Part shown: positions 43,972 to 52,778 of the stretch, piece by piece | Numbering within the stretch: the stretch's first letter is position 1 | Layout of the letters: each line of letters starts with the position of its first letter | From: Phycisphaerae bacterium | GTDB lineage: Bacteria > Planctomycetota > Phycisphaerae > UBA1845 > Fen-1342 | Direction: 5' to 3' | DNA: 64,000 nt | Assembly: GCA_017999985.1 (NCBI GenBank) | Contig: JAGNKU010000001.1 | Span: 1-64,000, forward strand | Position numbers and translations under genes: made by a program | The notes under the pieces: generated by a model | Databases searched by the model: none | The model's input: only the letters and a program-made list of their open reading frames with translations | Told to the model about the DNA's origin: nothing

Positions 43972-46760
43972 ACCACACCTACGCCTTCACCGAACTCGAG
44001 CCTCGCTGGCAGCGGTACTGGGACGAACATGAATCCTTTCGCGCGGCCAACCCCGGCGAGCCGGGCAGTGGCGCGCCGAAGTTCTACGTCCTGGACTTCT
44101 TCCCCTATCCGTCCGGGGCCGGCCTGCACGTCGGACACCCGCTGGGTTACATCGCGTCCGACATCATGGCCCGCTTCATGCGGATGCGCGGCTACAACGT
44201 CCTGCATCCAATGGGCTGGGACGCCTTCGGGCTGCCGGCCGAGCAGTACGCGGTCGAGACCGGCGTGCACCCGCGCATCACCACCCAGAAGAACATCGCC
44301 ACGTATCTGCGCCAGTTGAAGATGATCGGGCTGGCGTATGACTGGGGTCGCGAGCTGGCGACCTGCGATGAAAGGTACTACCGCTGGACGCAGTGGATCT
44401 TCCTGCAGATCTACAACTCGTGGTATGACCCGGAGTGGCGCTGGACCGATGCCGCCGGCCGCACCGTGGTCGGCGCTGCCCGCCCGATCTCCGAACTGCC
44501 GATTCCGCCGGATGTGAAAGCCCAAGGCCCAGCCGCCATCGCGGCTTTCCAGGCCGAGCATCGCCTGGCCTACCTGGCCGAAGTGCCGGTGAACTGGTGC
44601 CCGGCGCTGGGGACGGTGCTGTCCAACGAGGAGGTCACCAACGAGGGTCGCAGCGATCGCGGCAACCACCCCGTCTACCGCCGGCCGATGCGGCAGTGGA
44701 TGCTGCGCATCACGGAGTATGCCGAGCGGCTGCTGAGCGATCTCGACGCGCTGGACTGGCCGGAATCGATCAAGCTCATGCAGCGCAACTGGATCGGCCG
44801 CAGCGAAGGCGCGTACGTCGACTTCGCCGTCGAGGGCGACAGCCCCGCCGCCGGCGAGATCATCCGCGTCTTCACGACCCGGCCCGACACGCTCTTCGGC
44901 GCGACGTACATGGTCCTGGCGCCGGAGCACCGCCTGGTCCCGATCATCACGACGCCGGACCGGCGTGAAGAAGTCCGCGCCTACGTGAACCAGGCGCGTC
45001 AGAAGACCGATCTCGACCGGACCGCCGACACGAAGGTCAAGACCGGCGTGTTCACGGGGGCGTACGCCGTCAATCCAGTGAACCGGCAGCGCGTGCCGAT
45101 CTGGGTCGCCGACTACGTGCTGATCAGTTACGGCACGGGATCGATCATGGCTGTTCCGGCCCACGACACGCGCGACCTGGAGTTCGCGGAGAAGTTCGGC
45201 CTCACCGTGATCCAGGTGGTGCAGCCGCCCGCCGGGCAGGACTGGCGCGGCTTCGTGGACGACGGTGTGGCGGTCAACTCGCCACCGGAGGGCGAGGCGC
45301 GTTTCGAGGGCCAGTGCGTTCTGAACGGCCTGCCAACGCCCGCGGCCCAGCGGGTGATGACGCAATGGCTCGAGGCGCAAGGCGTGGGTGAGGGCACCGT
45401 GCAGTACAAGCTCCGCGACTGGCTCTTCAGCCGGCAGCGCTACTGGGGCGAGCCCTTCCCGATCCTGTACGGCGCGGATGGCCGCATCGTGCCGCTCGAC
45501 GAATCCGAGTTGCCGGTAACCCTGCCCGACATGGAGGACTTCCGGCCGCACGCCAGCGACGACCCCAACGCGGAACCGCAGACGCCGCTCAGCCGCGCGA
45601 CCGAGTGGCTCACCGTCCACCGCAACGGCGAGGAGTTCCGCCGCGAGGCGAACACGATGCCGCAGTGGGCCGGTTCGTGCTGGTACTACCTGCGCTTCTG
45701 CGACCCGCGGAACGAGAACGCCCTGATCGGTCGCGACGTGGAGCGTTACTGGATGGGGAGCCGGCGGCCGGACGGCCAGGCCAACGTCGGCGGAGTGGAC
45801 CTGTACATGGGCGGCGCTGAGCACGCCGTCCTGCACCTGCTGTATGCGCGGTTCTGGCACAAGGTGTTGTATGACCTGGGGAGCGTCTCGACGCCTGAGC
45901 CGTTCCAGAAGCTGTTCAACCAGGGCATGATCCAGGCCTACGCGTATCGCGACGGACGCGGCATGTACGTCGCCCACGACCAGGTGGAATTCCGGGGTGA
46001 CGAGCCGTTTCACCGGGAGACGGGCGAGAGGCTGAGCGCGGCCGTCGAGAAGATGTCCAAGTCGCTCAAGAACGTCGTGAACCCGGACACGATCATCAGG
46101 GAATACGGCGCCGACACGCTGCGGCTGTACGAGATGTACATGGGGCCGCTCGAGGCCAGCAAGCCCTGGAACACGCGCGACATCATTGGCGTACACCGCT
46201 TCCTGCAGCGCGTCTGGCGGCTGCTGGTACCGCAGCCCGCGGAGGGGCAGGCCACGCCGCCACCGCCGCTGAATCCGGCCATCGTGGCGGAGGACGATGC
46301 GGGGCTGGAACGTCTGCTGCACAAGACGATCAAGAAGGTGACGGACGACATTCCGCGCTTCGCCTACAACACCGCGATCGCTCAGCTCATCGTCTGGGTG
46401 AATGAGGCCGGCCGGGCCAAGTCCATCGGGCGCAGCCAGGTTGAGCGCTTCTTGCTGCTGCTCGCGCCCTTCGCACCGCATATCTGCGAAGAGCTCTGGC
46501 AGCGTCTCGGGCACCCGACGTCGCTGGTCGCAGAGCCGTGGCCGACCTATGACGAGGCCCTGACGCGCGATGAAACGGTCGAACTGGCCGTCCAGGTGCG
46601 AGGCAAGATTCGGGGCCGGATCACGGTCGCCGCCGACGCCGCCGAAGCGGACATCATCGCCCAGGCAAAGGCGCTGCCGGCGGTGGCCCGCGAGATTGCC
46701 GATCAAACAGTGAAACGGGCGATCGTGGTGAAGGGGCGGCTGGTCAACCTAATCGTATAG
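43968..46760 (+). CDS. leuS: Leucyl-tRNA synthetase
   Basis: 930 residues. The HIGH-type motif is HVGH (54-57) in PYPSGAGLHVGHPLGY, and the KMSKS loop is at 695-699. The CP1 editing domain contains the conserved TTRPDTLFGATYMVLAPEH segment, which clears mischarged isoleucine, norvaline and similar products. It charges tRNA-Leu; a tRNA-Leu(CAA) gene lies 19 kb away. The ATG overlaps the previous stop by 4 bases. Length is slightly above the E. coli enzyme. Confidence 0.97.
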   Translation: MNHTYAFTELEPRWQRYWDEHESFRAANPGEPGSGAPKFYVLDFFPYPSGAGLHVGHPLGYIASDIMARFMRMRGYNVLHPMGWDAFGLPAEQYAVETGVHPRITTQKNIATYLRQLKMIGLAYDWGRELATCDERYYRWTQWIFLQIYNSWYDPEWRWTDAAGRTVVGAARPISELPIPPDVKAQGPAAIAAFQAEHRLAYLAEVPVNWCPALGTVLSNEEVTNEGRSDRGNHPVYRRPMRQWMLRITEYAERLLSDLDALDWPESIKLMQRNWIGRSEGAYVDFAVEGDSPAAGEIIRVFTTRPDTLFGATYMVLAPEHRLVPIITTPDRREEVRAYVNQARQKTDLDRTADTKVKTGVFTGAYAVNPVNRQRVPIWVADYVLISYGTGSIMAVPAHDTRDLEFAEKFGLTVIQVVQPPAGQDWRGFVDDGVAVNSPPEGEARFEGQCVLNGLPTPAAQRVMTQWLEAQGVGEGTVQYKLRDWLFSRQRYWGEPFPILYGADGRIVPLDESELPVTLPDMEDFRPHASDDPNAEPQTPLSRATEWLTVHRNGEEFRREANTMPQWAGSCWYYLRFCDPRNENALIGRDVERYWMGSRRPDGQANVGGVDLYMGGAEHAVLHLLYARFWHKVLYDLGSVSTPEPFQKLFNQGMIQAYAYRDGRGMYVAHDQVEFRGDEPFHRETGERLSAAVEKMSKSLKNVVNPDTIIREYGADTLRLYEMYMGPLEASKPWNTRDIIGVHRFLQRVWRLLVPQPAEGQATPPPPLNPAIVAEDDAGLERLLHKTIKKVTDDIPRFAYNTAIAQLIVWVNEAGRAKSIGRSQVERFLLLLAPFAPHICEELWQRLGHPTSLVAEPWPTYDEALTRDETVELAVQVRGKIRGRITVAADAAEADIIAQAKALPAVAREIADQTVKRAIVVKGRLVNLIV

Positions 46761-47249
46761 CGGTGGGTTCCGATTCTAGAACACGATTCGTGCGCGCGCA
46801 CGAGAAACCGGCACGCATTCGGTCTTCCGGCCGGTGCGAAATTACTCAAGTCTGGCAGGGACCGACCGATAAAGACAAATGGCCCCCGTCCAGTGGCCCA
46901 GGGCGCGCCTCCAAGCCGCAATCCGCTCGGTCTCGGATGGCTGCTCCCGCGGTGGAATGACGGGCGAGCCGGATCATATGTGCGAGCTGCCAGCGCAATT
47001 CGGCGTCGATAAAACGACCCCCCTCAGGGTCGATCGACTACAAAAAATCGCTTGCAACCTACAGGAACCGCGCTTATTCTTACAGATGGAGAGGTTGTAT
47101 CCGGAACTGGGCGGCAGCGGGAGCCGGCCCGGTCCGCGGTGCGGCGTATGTGTTTGAAGCCGCCGCATAGGGACACTTGACGCGGGCCAGCAGGCCCCGC
47201 ATGGGACACGTGACGCCGGTCTTGTGGCGCCACATCTGAAGTGTTGCTC
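46761..47249. other. 489-bp intergenic region upstream of the pseudopilin
   Basis: No coding frame is convincing. It contains a perfect 16-base palindrome TCGTGCGCGCGCACGA at 46788-46803 just after leuS, a weak sigma-70-like pair (TTGCAA then, 17 bases later, TATTCT, about 47052-47080) and the direct repeats listed separately. It probably holds the pseudopilin promoter; none of this is proven. Confidence 0.4.
47170..47216 (+). repeat. Pair of 14-base direct repeats upstream of the pseudopilin
   Basis: GGGACACTTGACGC (47170-47183) and GGGACACGTGACGC (47203-47216) differ at one base and are 33 bases apart start to start, close to three helical turns. The spacing and location 34 bases before the pseudopilin start would suit a two-site operator. 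They could equally be copies of a dispersed repeat. Confidence 0.5.
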
Positions 47250-48170
47250 ATGCGTATGGCGCGATCACGAATCCGCGGCAGGCGCTGGGGGGGGCGGGGA
47301 TTCTCTTTACCCGAATTGCTGGTGGTCATCGGGATCTTCTCGCTCCTGATCGCGATACTGCTGCCACCAATCCAGTCGGCCCACCGCGAGGCGCGTGCAG
47401 CGCGGTGCGCGGCGCAGCTCAAGCAGATCGGTTACGCACTGGAGAATGCACGCAACGAATTCCGTTACTACCCGGTCTGGGATGATCTGGGCAGTCCAAC
47501 GCGGTTCACGTGGATCGACGTGCTGCTGCAGCGGCGGATGCTGGCTGACCGACGTGTGGCCTACTGCCCCGATGACGCGCGTCCCGCTGAGATCAACGCG
47601 GCGCGCGGTGCGTACTACCAGGTCCTGTACCCGGGCAATAGCGGCAAGTACGGCATCGACTACAGCTACGGCATCGCGGTGCCGCTGGCCGGTGCCGGCT
47701 GGCACTGGCGCCCGGATTTCGGGCCGCCGGATGACCCGCGCCCGCGGCGGTTTGAGGACTTCGACCGGTACCCTGGTCAGCGCGTGCTCGCAGCGGACAG
47801 CAACTGGAGCACGATCTACAATCTAAGCGGTGACGCGCTTTCCGGCCACGACTGGAGTTATCCCACTCTTTACGACAACTGCATCGAGTGGCGCCACTTC
47901 CGGCACACCGCGAATCTGCTCTACCAGGACGGGCATGTGACGCGGACGGCTTATGATCTCACGGCGGCCACCCCGATCAACACCGCCAGCACGTATCTCT
48001 GGTACGCCGGCGAACCCGTCAATCTCAACACCGAGAGCAAGTGGCGCAAGAACTACTACCCGTACATCCCGCCGGTTGATCTGCGCACCGGCGAAGGCGG
48101 CGGAGCGTTCCCCGCCGAGGCCACACCGGGCTACTACACGCACAACCGACTCTGGACGGTCGTGAAGTAG
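47250..48170 (+). CDS. Type II secretion-type pseudopilin (prepilin peptidase substrate)
   Basis: 306 residues from ATG at 47250; a GTG at 47241 and ATG at 47256 are alternatives. The prepilin cleavage site is RGFSLPELLVVIGIF: cleavage after the Gly, Phe as the new N-terminus and Glu at +5, followed by a hydrophobic helix. The C-terminal part has RHTANLLYQDGHV, a variant of the DGH motif typical of the large planctomycete DUF1559-like pseudopilin families. Four cysteines are present. These proteins are abundant in planctomycetes and may form short surface or periplasmic fibres. No gsp or pil genes are adjacent. Confidence 0.88.
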   Translation: MRMARSRIRGRRWGGRGFSLPELLVVIGIFSLLIAILLPPIQSAHREARAARCAAQLKQIGYALENARNEFRYYPVWDDLGSPTRFTWIDVLLQRRMLADRRVAYCPDDARPAEINAARGAYYQVLYPGNSGKYGIDYSYGIAVPLAGAGWHWRPDFGPPDDPRPRRFEDFDRYPGQRVLAADSNWSTIYNLSGDALSGHDWSYPTLYDNCIEWRHFRHTANLLYQDGHVTRTAYDLTAATPINTASTYLWYAGEPVNLNTESKWRKNYYPYIPPVDLRTGEGGGAFPAEATPGYYTHNRLWTVVK

Positions 48171-48497
48171 CCGCCCGCGTCCACCAACCACTGCACACCC
48201 CATCGCGACACCCACCCCGGGAGTGAAGCGGCGCGCCCAGATGACCGGTAAGCGAGAATCCGCGCGGGCACCTCCGCGAGCGCCGCCCCCCTGCCTCTCG
48301 GAAGGCGTTGTCGTCTACCAGCCGCGTTATCAAGCGCTGAGAAAACCATCACCGACCGCACCCCGAACGTGGCGCCTGCCCCTGCCGGGTGCACCTCCCG
48401 CTGCGCACAGCAGGGCCGGCGAGTTGCGCAAACAGAAAGGCCGGGGAGCGCGGCAGAATACAGCGCTACCCGGCCTTTGACTGGTCGGCCGCGTGGA
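48171..48497. other. 327-bp intergenic region between convergent genes
   Basis: Lies between the 3' ends of the pseudopilin and the 95-residue secreted protein. Apart from the hairpin at 48436-48478, I see no gene or motif in it. Confidence 0.5.
48436..48478 (-). terminator. Rho-independent-type terminator, possibly bidirectional
   Basis: Arms 48436-48451 and 48463-48478 pair as AAAGGCCGGG..GCGC / GCGC..CCCGGCCTTT with a two-base mismatch and an 11-base loop. On the minus strand it is followed by CTGTTT and lies 20 bases past the stop of the 95-residue gene. A/T at the stem base allows use in both directions. Confidence 0.7.
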
Positions 48498-48785
48498 CTA
48501 CCTTAACTCGGCATCATTCGGCACGTGTACCGCGACCCAGTTGTTCCAGAGAGCCTGGGCGAACGCGGTTGTAGGGATACGGACCACCGTGTTGTAGTCC
48601 GTCCCAAAGTTGAAGTAGTTGTCGGATACGGTCTGGATGATGGCGTCGCCTGAAGCTTGGAACAGGTTCTCGTAATCCCGGTTCAGCGCGTACCAGCAAC
48701 CATCCACGCCGAACGTGGCCAGCGTAGCACCGCCGAGGGCGAGTACGAGCAGCGACCGTCTGACTTTCGACCACGAACTTGTCAT
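48498..48785 (-). CDS. Small secreted protein of unknown function next to a porin
   Basis: 95 residues with GGAGGA upstream. A signal peptide or membrane anchor spans about residues 8-27 (RSLLVLALGGATLATFG). The mature part contains GCWYALNRDYENLFQASGDAIIQ and is aromatic-rich. It lies 39 bases downstream of the porin gene on the same strand, and a terminator follows, so the two are likely one operon. No family is recognised; it could be a partner of the porin or an outer-membrane plug. Confidence 0.6.
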   Translation of the reverse strand: MTSSWSKVRRSLLVLALGGATLATFGVDGCWYALNRDYENLFQASGDAIIQTVSDNYFNFGTDYNTVVRIPTTAFAQALWNNWVAVHVPNDAELR

Positions 48786-48824
48786 GCGAATTCCTCCGTG
48801 ATGATCTCGGGTAGTGGACCGCTC

Positions 48825-50357
48825 TTAGAACGAAACCTGCAATTGCACTCGGAAGATCAAAGCGTCGTCGTTGACATTCGCCAGGCTGTAGCCGGAACTG
48901 GAAATCGGGACCTCGGAGACCTTGGTCACGTCGGTCTGTAGTTTAACCTTGTGACCCTCGATGTAGTAGTTGAGGCCGCCGCCGTAATCCCATGTGCCTT
49001 CCTGGCCACCCGAGAGGGCGGAGACGCCACCGACCCGGCCGACGATCTCAAACTTGCGTTCCCACCCGGGGATCGGCAGGAAATAGCCGGCCTGCAGATA
49101 GGCACCCTGCTGGGCATTGGTCGAGTCGTCGCCGGTCATCAGGAAGAGCGGCGTGAAGGGCGCTTCCGCCGCGTGGCGCACGTCGAGCAGCCGCACGACG
49201 TATTCGCCCAGCAGCGAGAAGCCCTGGTACTTGAAGCCCGCATCGAGGCCGAACTGGTGGAATTGCAGGCCTTGCGAACTGACCAGGCCGAATCCGCCAT
49301 CGCGGAAGAACGTGCGCCGTGGGAACGGGATCCGCAGGTTGCCTTCGTGCCAATCTTCCTCATAGGCGTAGTGGAAGCCGATGTTCAGAGACGGCTCGGT
49401 GTGGATCTCGATATCGCACGGCTCGGTCCAGTGGCCAGCGTCGTCGGGGTGCAGGCAAGTGCCGCCCAGCAGGGACCAGACCGTCCGGAACACAATGCCC
49501 GGGTTGTTGTCGTGCCCCTGGGCGAACCAGGCCTCATCCGTGGTGATGGTCTGCTTGGTCGGGCGGCTGATCGCATTCACGATGTCCAAGTAGTACTCGC
49601 CCTTACCCTGCAGCAGCTTGCCCCAGAAACGGACGCCGAGACCGGTTCCCAGTCCGAAGACTGAGTTCATCATCGGATATTCGGGGAACACCATCGACGC
49701 GGTCGAGCCGAAATCCGCCCGGGTGCTGGCGACGCGGAACGCGCCCATCTGGATCTGGAATTCGTCGATGACCCGGTAGTTCACCCAGCCATAGAGCAGC
49801 GTTGCATCCAGCCCGCCGGCCGAGCTCATGTCCAGTTCCAGCAAGTACGTGAGGTCTTTGCTGTAGGCGTGACCGCTGATCCGGAACCGCGCGCGGTTCC
49901 AGTCGAAACCGGACCGGTCGCGTCCGCCTACGCGGAAGCCGGGCGAGAGATACCGGTTCTCGCTGCGGGTGTTGTAGTAGGTCCAGCGGAATTGGAGCAG
50001 GGCGTTGAACTTGATCTTGAACTTCTCATCGCTGCTCTTGATGAAGAAGCCCTTGTCATATCCGGCCTGGACGGTGGAAGGCATGAGGCTCTCGCGGAAC
50101 TCCTGTTCGCTGAGCACCTCGCGGATCTGCTGCTTCATCTGCTCCACTCGCGCGGCATCCATGTCCGCCTGCTGGGCGGCCGCGACCTGCTGCTCCAGCG
50201 CTTCGATCTTCTGCTGTTGGGCCTCCAGCAATGCCTCCAGTCGGGCCACGCCCTCGTTGGTGCGGGCTGACGTGCCTTCATCCGCCAGCGCCGGACCAGC
50301 GAGGATCCCGACTGCCGCTGCGCCCAACAGGCACACACGATACAGTCGTCCTGACAT
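48825..50357 (-). CDS. OprO/OprP-type outer-membrane porin
   Basis: 510 residues with TAGGAG upstream. A signal peptide ends at about residue 25 (ALADE). A coiled coil (about 35-82, LEALLEAQQQKIEALEQQ) suggests trimerisation or contact with peptidoglycan. The barrel has the phosphate-selective porin signature GRDRSGFDWNRARFRISGHA and repeated aromatic beta strands, and the last residue is Phe (QLQVSF), a BAM-type insertion signal. It passes small anions or other solutes across the outer membrane. The long AT-rich upstream region suggests regulated expression. Confidence 0.86.
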   Translation of the reverse strand: MSGRLYRVCLLGAAAVGILAGPALADEGTSARTNEGVARLEALLEAQQQKIEALEQQVAAAQQADMDAARVEQMKQQIREVLSEQEFRESLMPSTVQAGYDKGFFIKSSDEKFKIKFNALLQFRWTYYNTRSENRYLSPGFRVGGRDRSGFDWNRARFRISGHAYSKDLTYLLELDMSSAGGLDATLLYGWVNYRVIDEFQIQMGAFRVASTRADFGSTASMVFPEYPMMNSVFGLGTGLGVRFWGKLLQGKGEYYLDIVNAISRPTKQTITTDEAWFAQGHDNNPGIVFRTVWSLLGGTCLHPDDAGHWTEPCDIEIHTEPSLNIGFHYAYEEDWHEGNLRIPFPRRTFFRDGGFGLVSSQGLQFHQFGLDAGFKYQGFSLLGEYVVRLLDVRHAAEAPFTPLFLMTGDDSTNAQQGAYLQAGYFLPIPGWERKFEIVGRVGGVSALSGGQEGTWDYGGGLNYYIEGHKVKLQTDVTKVSEVPISSSGYSLANVNDDALIFRVQLQVSF

Positions 50358-50940
50358 ACGAAGCTCCTATTAAAACGTTGTCTTCCACGCGGCTCGCATC
50401 GACCAGACGTTCACTTCGGCCGATCCGCGCCAGTACCCACAGCTAGAACATGCCATTTCAGATGCGCATAGTTACACCGTCAGACATCCCGGCAAACAAC
50501 ATTCCAGTGAGCGACTACCGGGCCGATCTGATCGCAAGTCATTTCACATAAATCATTTGCGAACGAAGCGCGGTCCGGTGACCCGACTAGTGCATCCCGG
50601 CACATGACGTAATTCCGTCTGCCGTCGCGGCGATATTAGCACAAATATATATTAACAAAGAAGTTAGGTTTGCGCTCGCGGCCGGCACCGTCGCCATTGC
50701 CTGTCGGATCAACGTCACCGGTCGGCGCTGGCCGCGAACGCCGGCGCCCTGCCTGTGCGATGTGCGGCCACGCGCGCAGCCGTTCCGCGCCGACGCGACT
50801 GCGCCGCCGTGGCTGATGGTGCTGCCTGCCTGACCGGTTGACATCGTCGCCGCGCTTCGATTTACTACGTTCGCGCGCGGTTCGCGGTGGACCTCGACTA
50901 TGGAACCCGGATCCCCATCAACCTGCGAGGATCATGAGCG
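50358..50940. promoter_or_regulatory. 583-bp divergent intergenic region with an AT-rich core
   Basis: Separates the porin from the small membrane peptide gene. An AT-rich core (about 50634-50672, TATATATTAACAAAGAAG) is sharply different from the GC-rich surroundings and may hold promoters for both genes. No clear -35/-10 pair or operator is evident, and no gene is seen. Confidence 0.4.
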
Positions 50941-51051
50941 ATGACTCTTGCTGAATTCCTTGGTCTGCCCACTTGGAACTGGATCCTCATCGGCGTTCTG
51001 CTCGTCATCGTCATCGTGCTGATCATCATCAAGAAGAAGCAGCAGGAGTAA
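50941..51051 (+). CDS. 36-residue single-pass membrane peptide
   Basis: A short frame with a GAGGA site about 10 bases upstream. MTLAEFLGLPTWNW leads into one hydrophobic helix (ILIGVLLVIVIVLIII), then a basic tail KKKQQE and TAA. The composition (aromatic belt, uninterrupted Val/Ile/Leu, positive-inside tail) is strong for a real small membrane protein. Function unknown; it may modulate a membrane complex. It is just upstream of the AMMECR1 gene, 126 bases away. Confidence 0.6.
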   Translation: MTLAEFLGLPTWNWILIGVLLVIVIVLIIIKKKQQE

Positions 51052-51177
51052 CCTGCGCAGCGCACGACGAACGGCCCGCCCTTAGACAGTGCCAATCGGC
51101 CTCCGGCCCCGAGCCCCAGCGCATCGGGGTCGGAGCGTTTGTGTTTTGCCCGCAGCCGCGGCGAAAGCATTTCGGAT

Positions 51178-51726
51178 ATGGCCCAATCAGGGACGAGTCC
51201 GCCGTCCTGGCCGAGCTTCGCCCGGCAGGTGATTGCATGCGCCGTGCGCGGAAGCGACCCCGCGTCGGTCCCGCCGGCCGCGGTGGCGTCACGACCGCAC
51301 GCCGGGGTCTTCGTCACGCTCCACCAGCGCCGCATGCTGCGCGGCTGCATGGGCATCCTTGATCCCGGGCTGTCACTGGCCGACGCCGTCCGGCAGGCGG
51401 CCGTGTGCGCGGCACTGCAAGACCCGCGCTTCACGTCGGTCCGTGCGCAGGAGTTGGACGAGTTGGAGATCGAGGTGTCGATCCTCTCGCCGCCAGTCCC
51501 CATGCGTTCACTCGATGATCTGCAGATCGGCCGGCACGGCATTCTCGTCCAGCGACAGGGACGCCGCGGCCTGTTCCTGCCACAGGTTGCCGTCGAGCAC
51601 CGCTTGGACAAGGAAACATTTCTCTCGCGCTGCTGCGCCGAGAAGGCCGGCCTGCCGGCGGATGCGTGGCGGCATCCGGACACCGAGGTGCTGCTCTTCA
51701 CTGCCGAGGTGCTGCGCGAGACCTGA
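51178..51726 (+). CDS. AMMECR1 domain protein (AmmeMemoRadiSam system protein A-like)
   Basis: 182 residues from ATG at 51178; a TTG at 51139 is in frame but weak. LRGCMGILDPGLSLADAV is the diagnostic AMMECR1 motif (LRGC.G), and LDELEIEVSILSPP and HGILVQRQGRRGLFLPQVA are the other conserved strands. In many bacteria the domain pairs with a MEMO protein and a radical-SAM enzyme, but neither is next to it here. Biochemical role is unsettled. It ends 29 bases from the convergent phage-like cluster. Confidence 0.85.
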   Translation: MAQSGTSPPSWPSFARQVIACAVRGSDPASVPPAAVASRPHAGVFVTLHQRRMLRGCMGILDPGLSLADAVRQAAVCAALQDPRFTSVRAQELDELEIEVSILSPPVPMRSLDDLQIGRHGILVQRQGRRGLFLPQVAVEHRLDKETFLSRCCAEKAGLPADAWRHPDTEVLLFTAEVLRET

Positions 51727-51755
51727 CCGATGCGCGTCCCATGACCGGGACGAGT

Positions 51756-51998
51756 TCACGCCGCGGACCCACGCCCCGCGTCCTCATGGGCGATTCCGAG
51801 AATCAGTGCCACCCCCATTCCCAGCACCGCCAGGACCGTGTCCTCACTGACCGCCAGTCCCACCTGGGCCGCGTAGGCCACGATCAGGGTGGCGACCGCC
51901 ACCTGCACTTTGCGGCTCCGCAACGGCCACAGCCACCGCCGCCAGCCCGTCGACGGCAACGCGGGTATCTGCTCGCGTAACGGCTCATTCGTTCTCAT
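51756..51998 (-). CDS. Holin-like small membrane protein
   Basis: 80 residues from ATG at 51998, with GGGAGG upstream. Two hydrophobic helices (about 31-47 and 53-68) lie between a basic N-terminus and a short charged tail. Size and shape suit a phage holin or other membrane protein. The start lies within the last codons of the lipoprotein gene, so translation is coupled. As the last gene of the cluster, a lysis role would fit, but sequence does not prove it. Confidence 0.5.
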   Translation of the reverse strand: MRTNEPLREQIPALPSTGWRRWLWPLRSRKVQVAVATLIVAYAAQVGLAVSEDTVLAVLGMGVALILGIAHEDAGRGSAA

Positions 51999-52437
51999 CG
52001 ACGACCTCCCGCGCAACCTGCGTCGCCAGGCCTTGCTGCACACGATCCGCCCGCGCCGCGATCGTCTTCCAGAGCAAGTCGATCACCGACTGGTCCGCGT
52101 AGAGCTTCGCGTCCACCCCGACCACACGCAGCGCCCGGGCCCGCTCGAACTGGAGCGACCAGAACTCGATCAGGTCCCGGTCGTTCCACGCGGCGTTGAG
52201 CGCTGCGCGCTGCTCCGCCGTCAACGGCGCGTCCGCCGCGGCCAGGCGCTGCACGAGGTCGCGGTACAGCAGCGTGCAGAGCGCTTCGTGCTGCCGGTCG
52301 AAAACCGCCTGCTGCACATCGTCCGCCCGGCGCTGCGTCTCCAGAGCCACGCGCGTCGACTCCGCCGTGCAGCCGCCACTCACCCCGAGCGCCAGCGCCG
52401 CAACACACCACATTGCCGGTCTGAATCGTCGATTCAT
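51985..52437 (-). CDS. Phage-cluster lipoprotein (spanin-like position)
   Basis: 150 residues from ATG at 52437, whose first bases overlap the previous stop (ATGA). A lipobox VSGGC places the lipidated Cys near residue 23. The mature part is helical and charged (RVALETQRRADDVQQAVFDRQ). A lipoprotein next to a holin-like gene is reminiscent of an outer-membrane spanin, though the length is larger than usual and no inner-membrane partner is seen. It could also be a host lipoprotein captured in the cluster. Confidence 0.5.
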   Translation of the reverse strand: MNRRFRPAMWCVAALALGVSGGCTAESTRVALETQRRADDVQQAVFDRQHEALCTLLYRDLVQRLAAADAPLTAEQRAALNAAWNDRDLIEFWSLQFERARALRVVGVDAKLYADQSVIDLLWKTIAARADRVQQGLATQVAREVVDENE

Positions 52438-52739
52438 AGCGACCCTCCCAGTGCGCCCAACGCCTTGAGCGCTGCCAGAAAACCGTCCATCCATTTCTCC
52501 GCGGTCAGCGCTTCGGACATGCGCTGCGCCGTCGCCCGCAGCGCATCCGGCGACAGCCACCCGTCGGGCGGCGCGGTGCGCGATAGGGTCGCCGATTCGT
52601 AATCCCGCGCTGCAGGCGTCTGTGTCGCCCGGCTGCGCTCGGCCTCGATCAGCAGCGCGTCGATCAAGTGCCGCGCCGCGGAGACGAACGCCCGCGCCGT
52701 CCCCGCATCGATGTTCTGAATCACCGTTCGCCAATCCAT
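52434..52739 (-). CDS. 101-residue helical protein in the phage cluster
   Basis: Starts at ATG with AAGGAG and ends in the lipoprotein's ATGA. The product is soluble and mainly helical (TARAFVSAARHLIDALLIEAER; KWMDGFLAALKALGALG), with no signal or known motif. Its place between head and lysis-like genes suggests a phage accessory protein. Unrecognised. Confidence 0.5.
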   Translation of the reverse strand: MDWRTVIQNIDAGTARAFVSAARHLIDALLIEAERSRATQTPAARDYESATLSRTAPPDGWLSPDALRATAQRMSEALTAEKWMDGFLAALKALGALGGSL

Positions 52740-52778
52740 GCTTCACTCCTTCCCAACCCGTGGCGCCGCGCTGTGCGC

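Noticed and set aside
43875-46706. 943-residue minus-strand open frame
   Set aside because: Antisense to leuS, which has both synthetase signatures.
50898-51701. Minus-strand open frame of 267 residues
   Set aside because: Antisense to AMMECR1 and the small peptide; Arg/Ser-rich with no recognisable domain.
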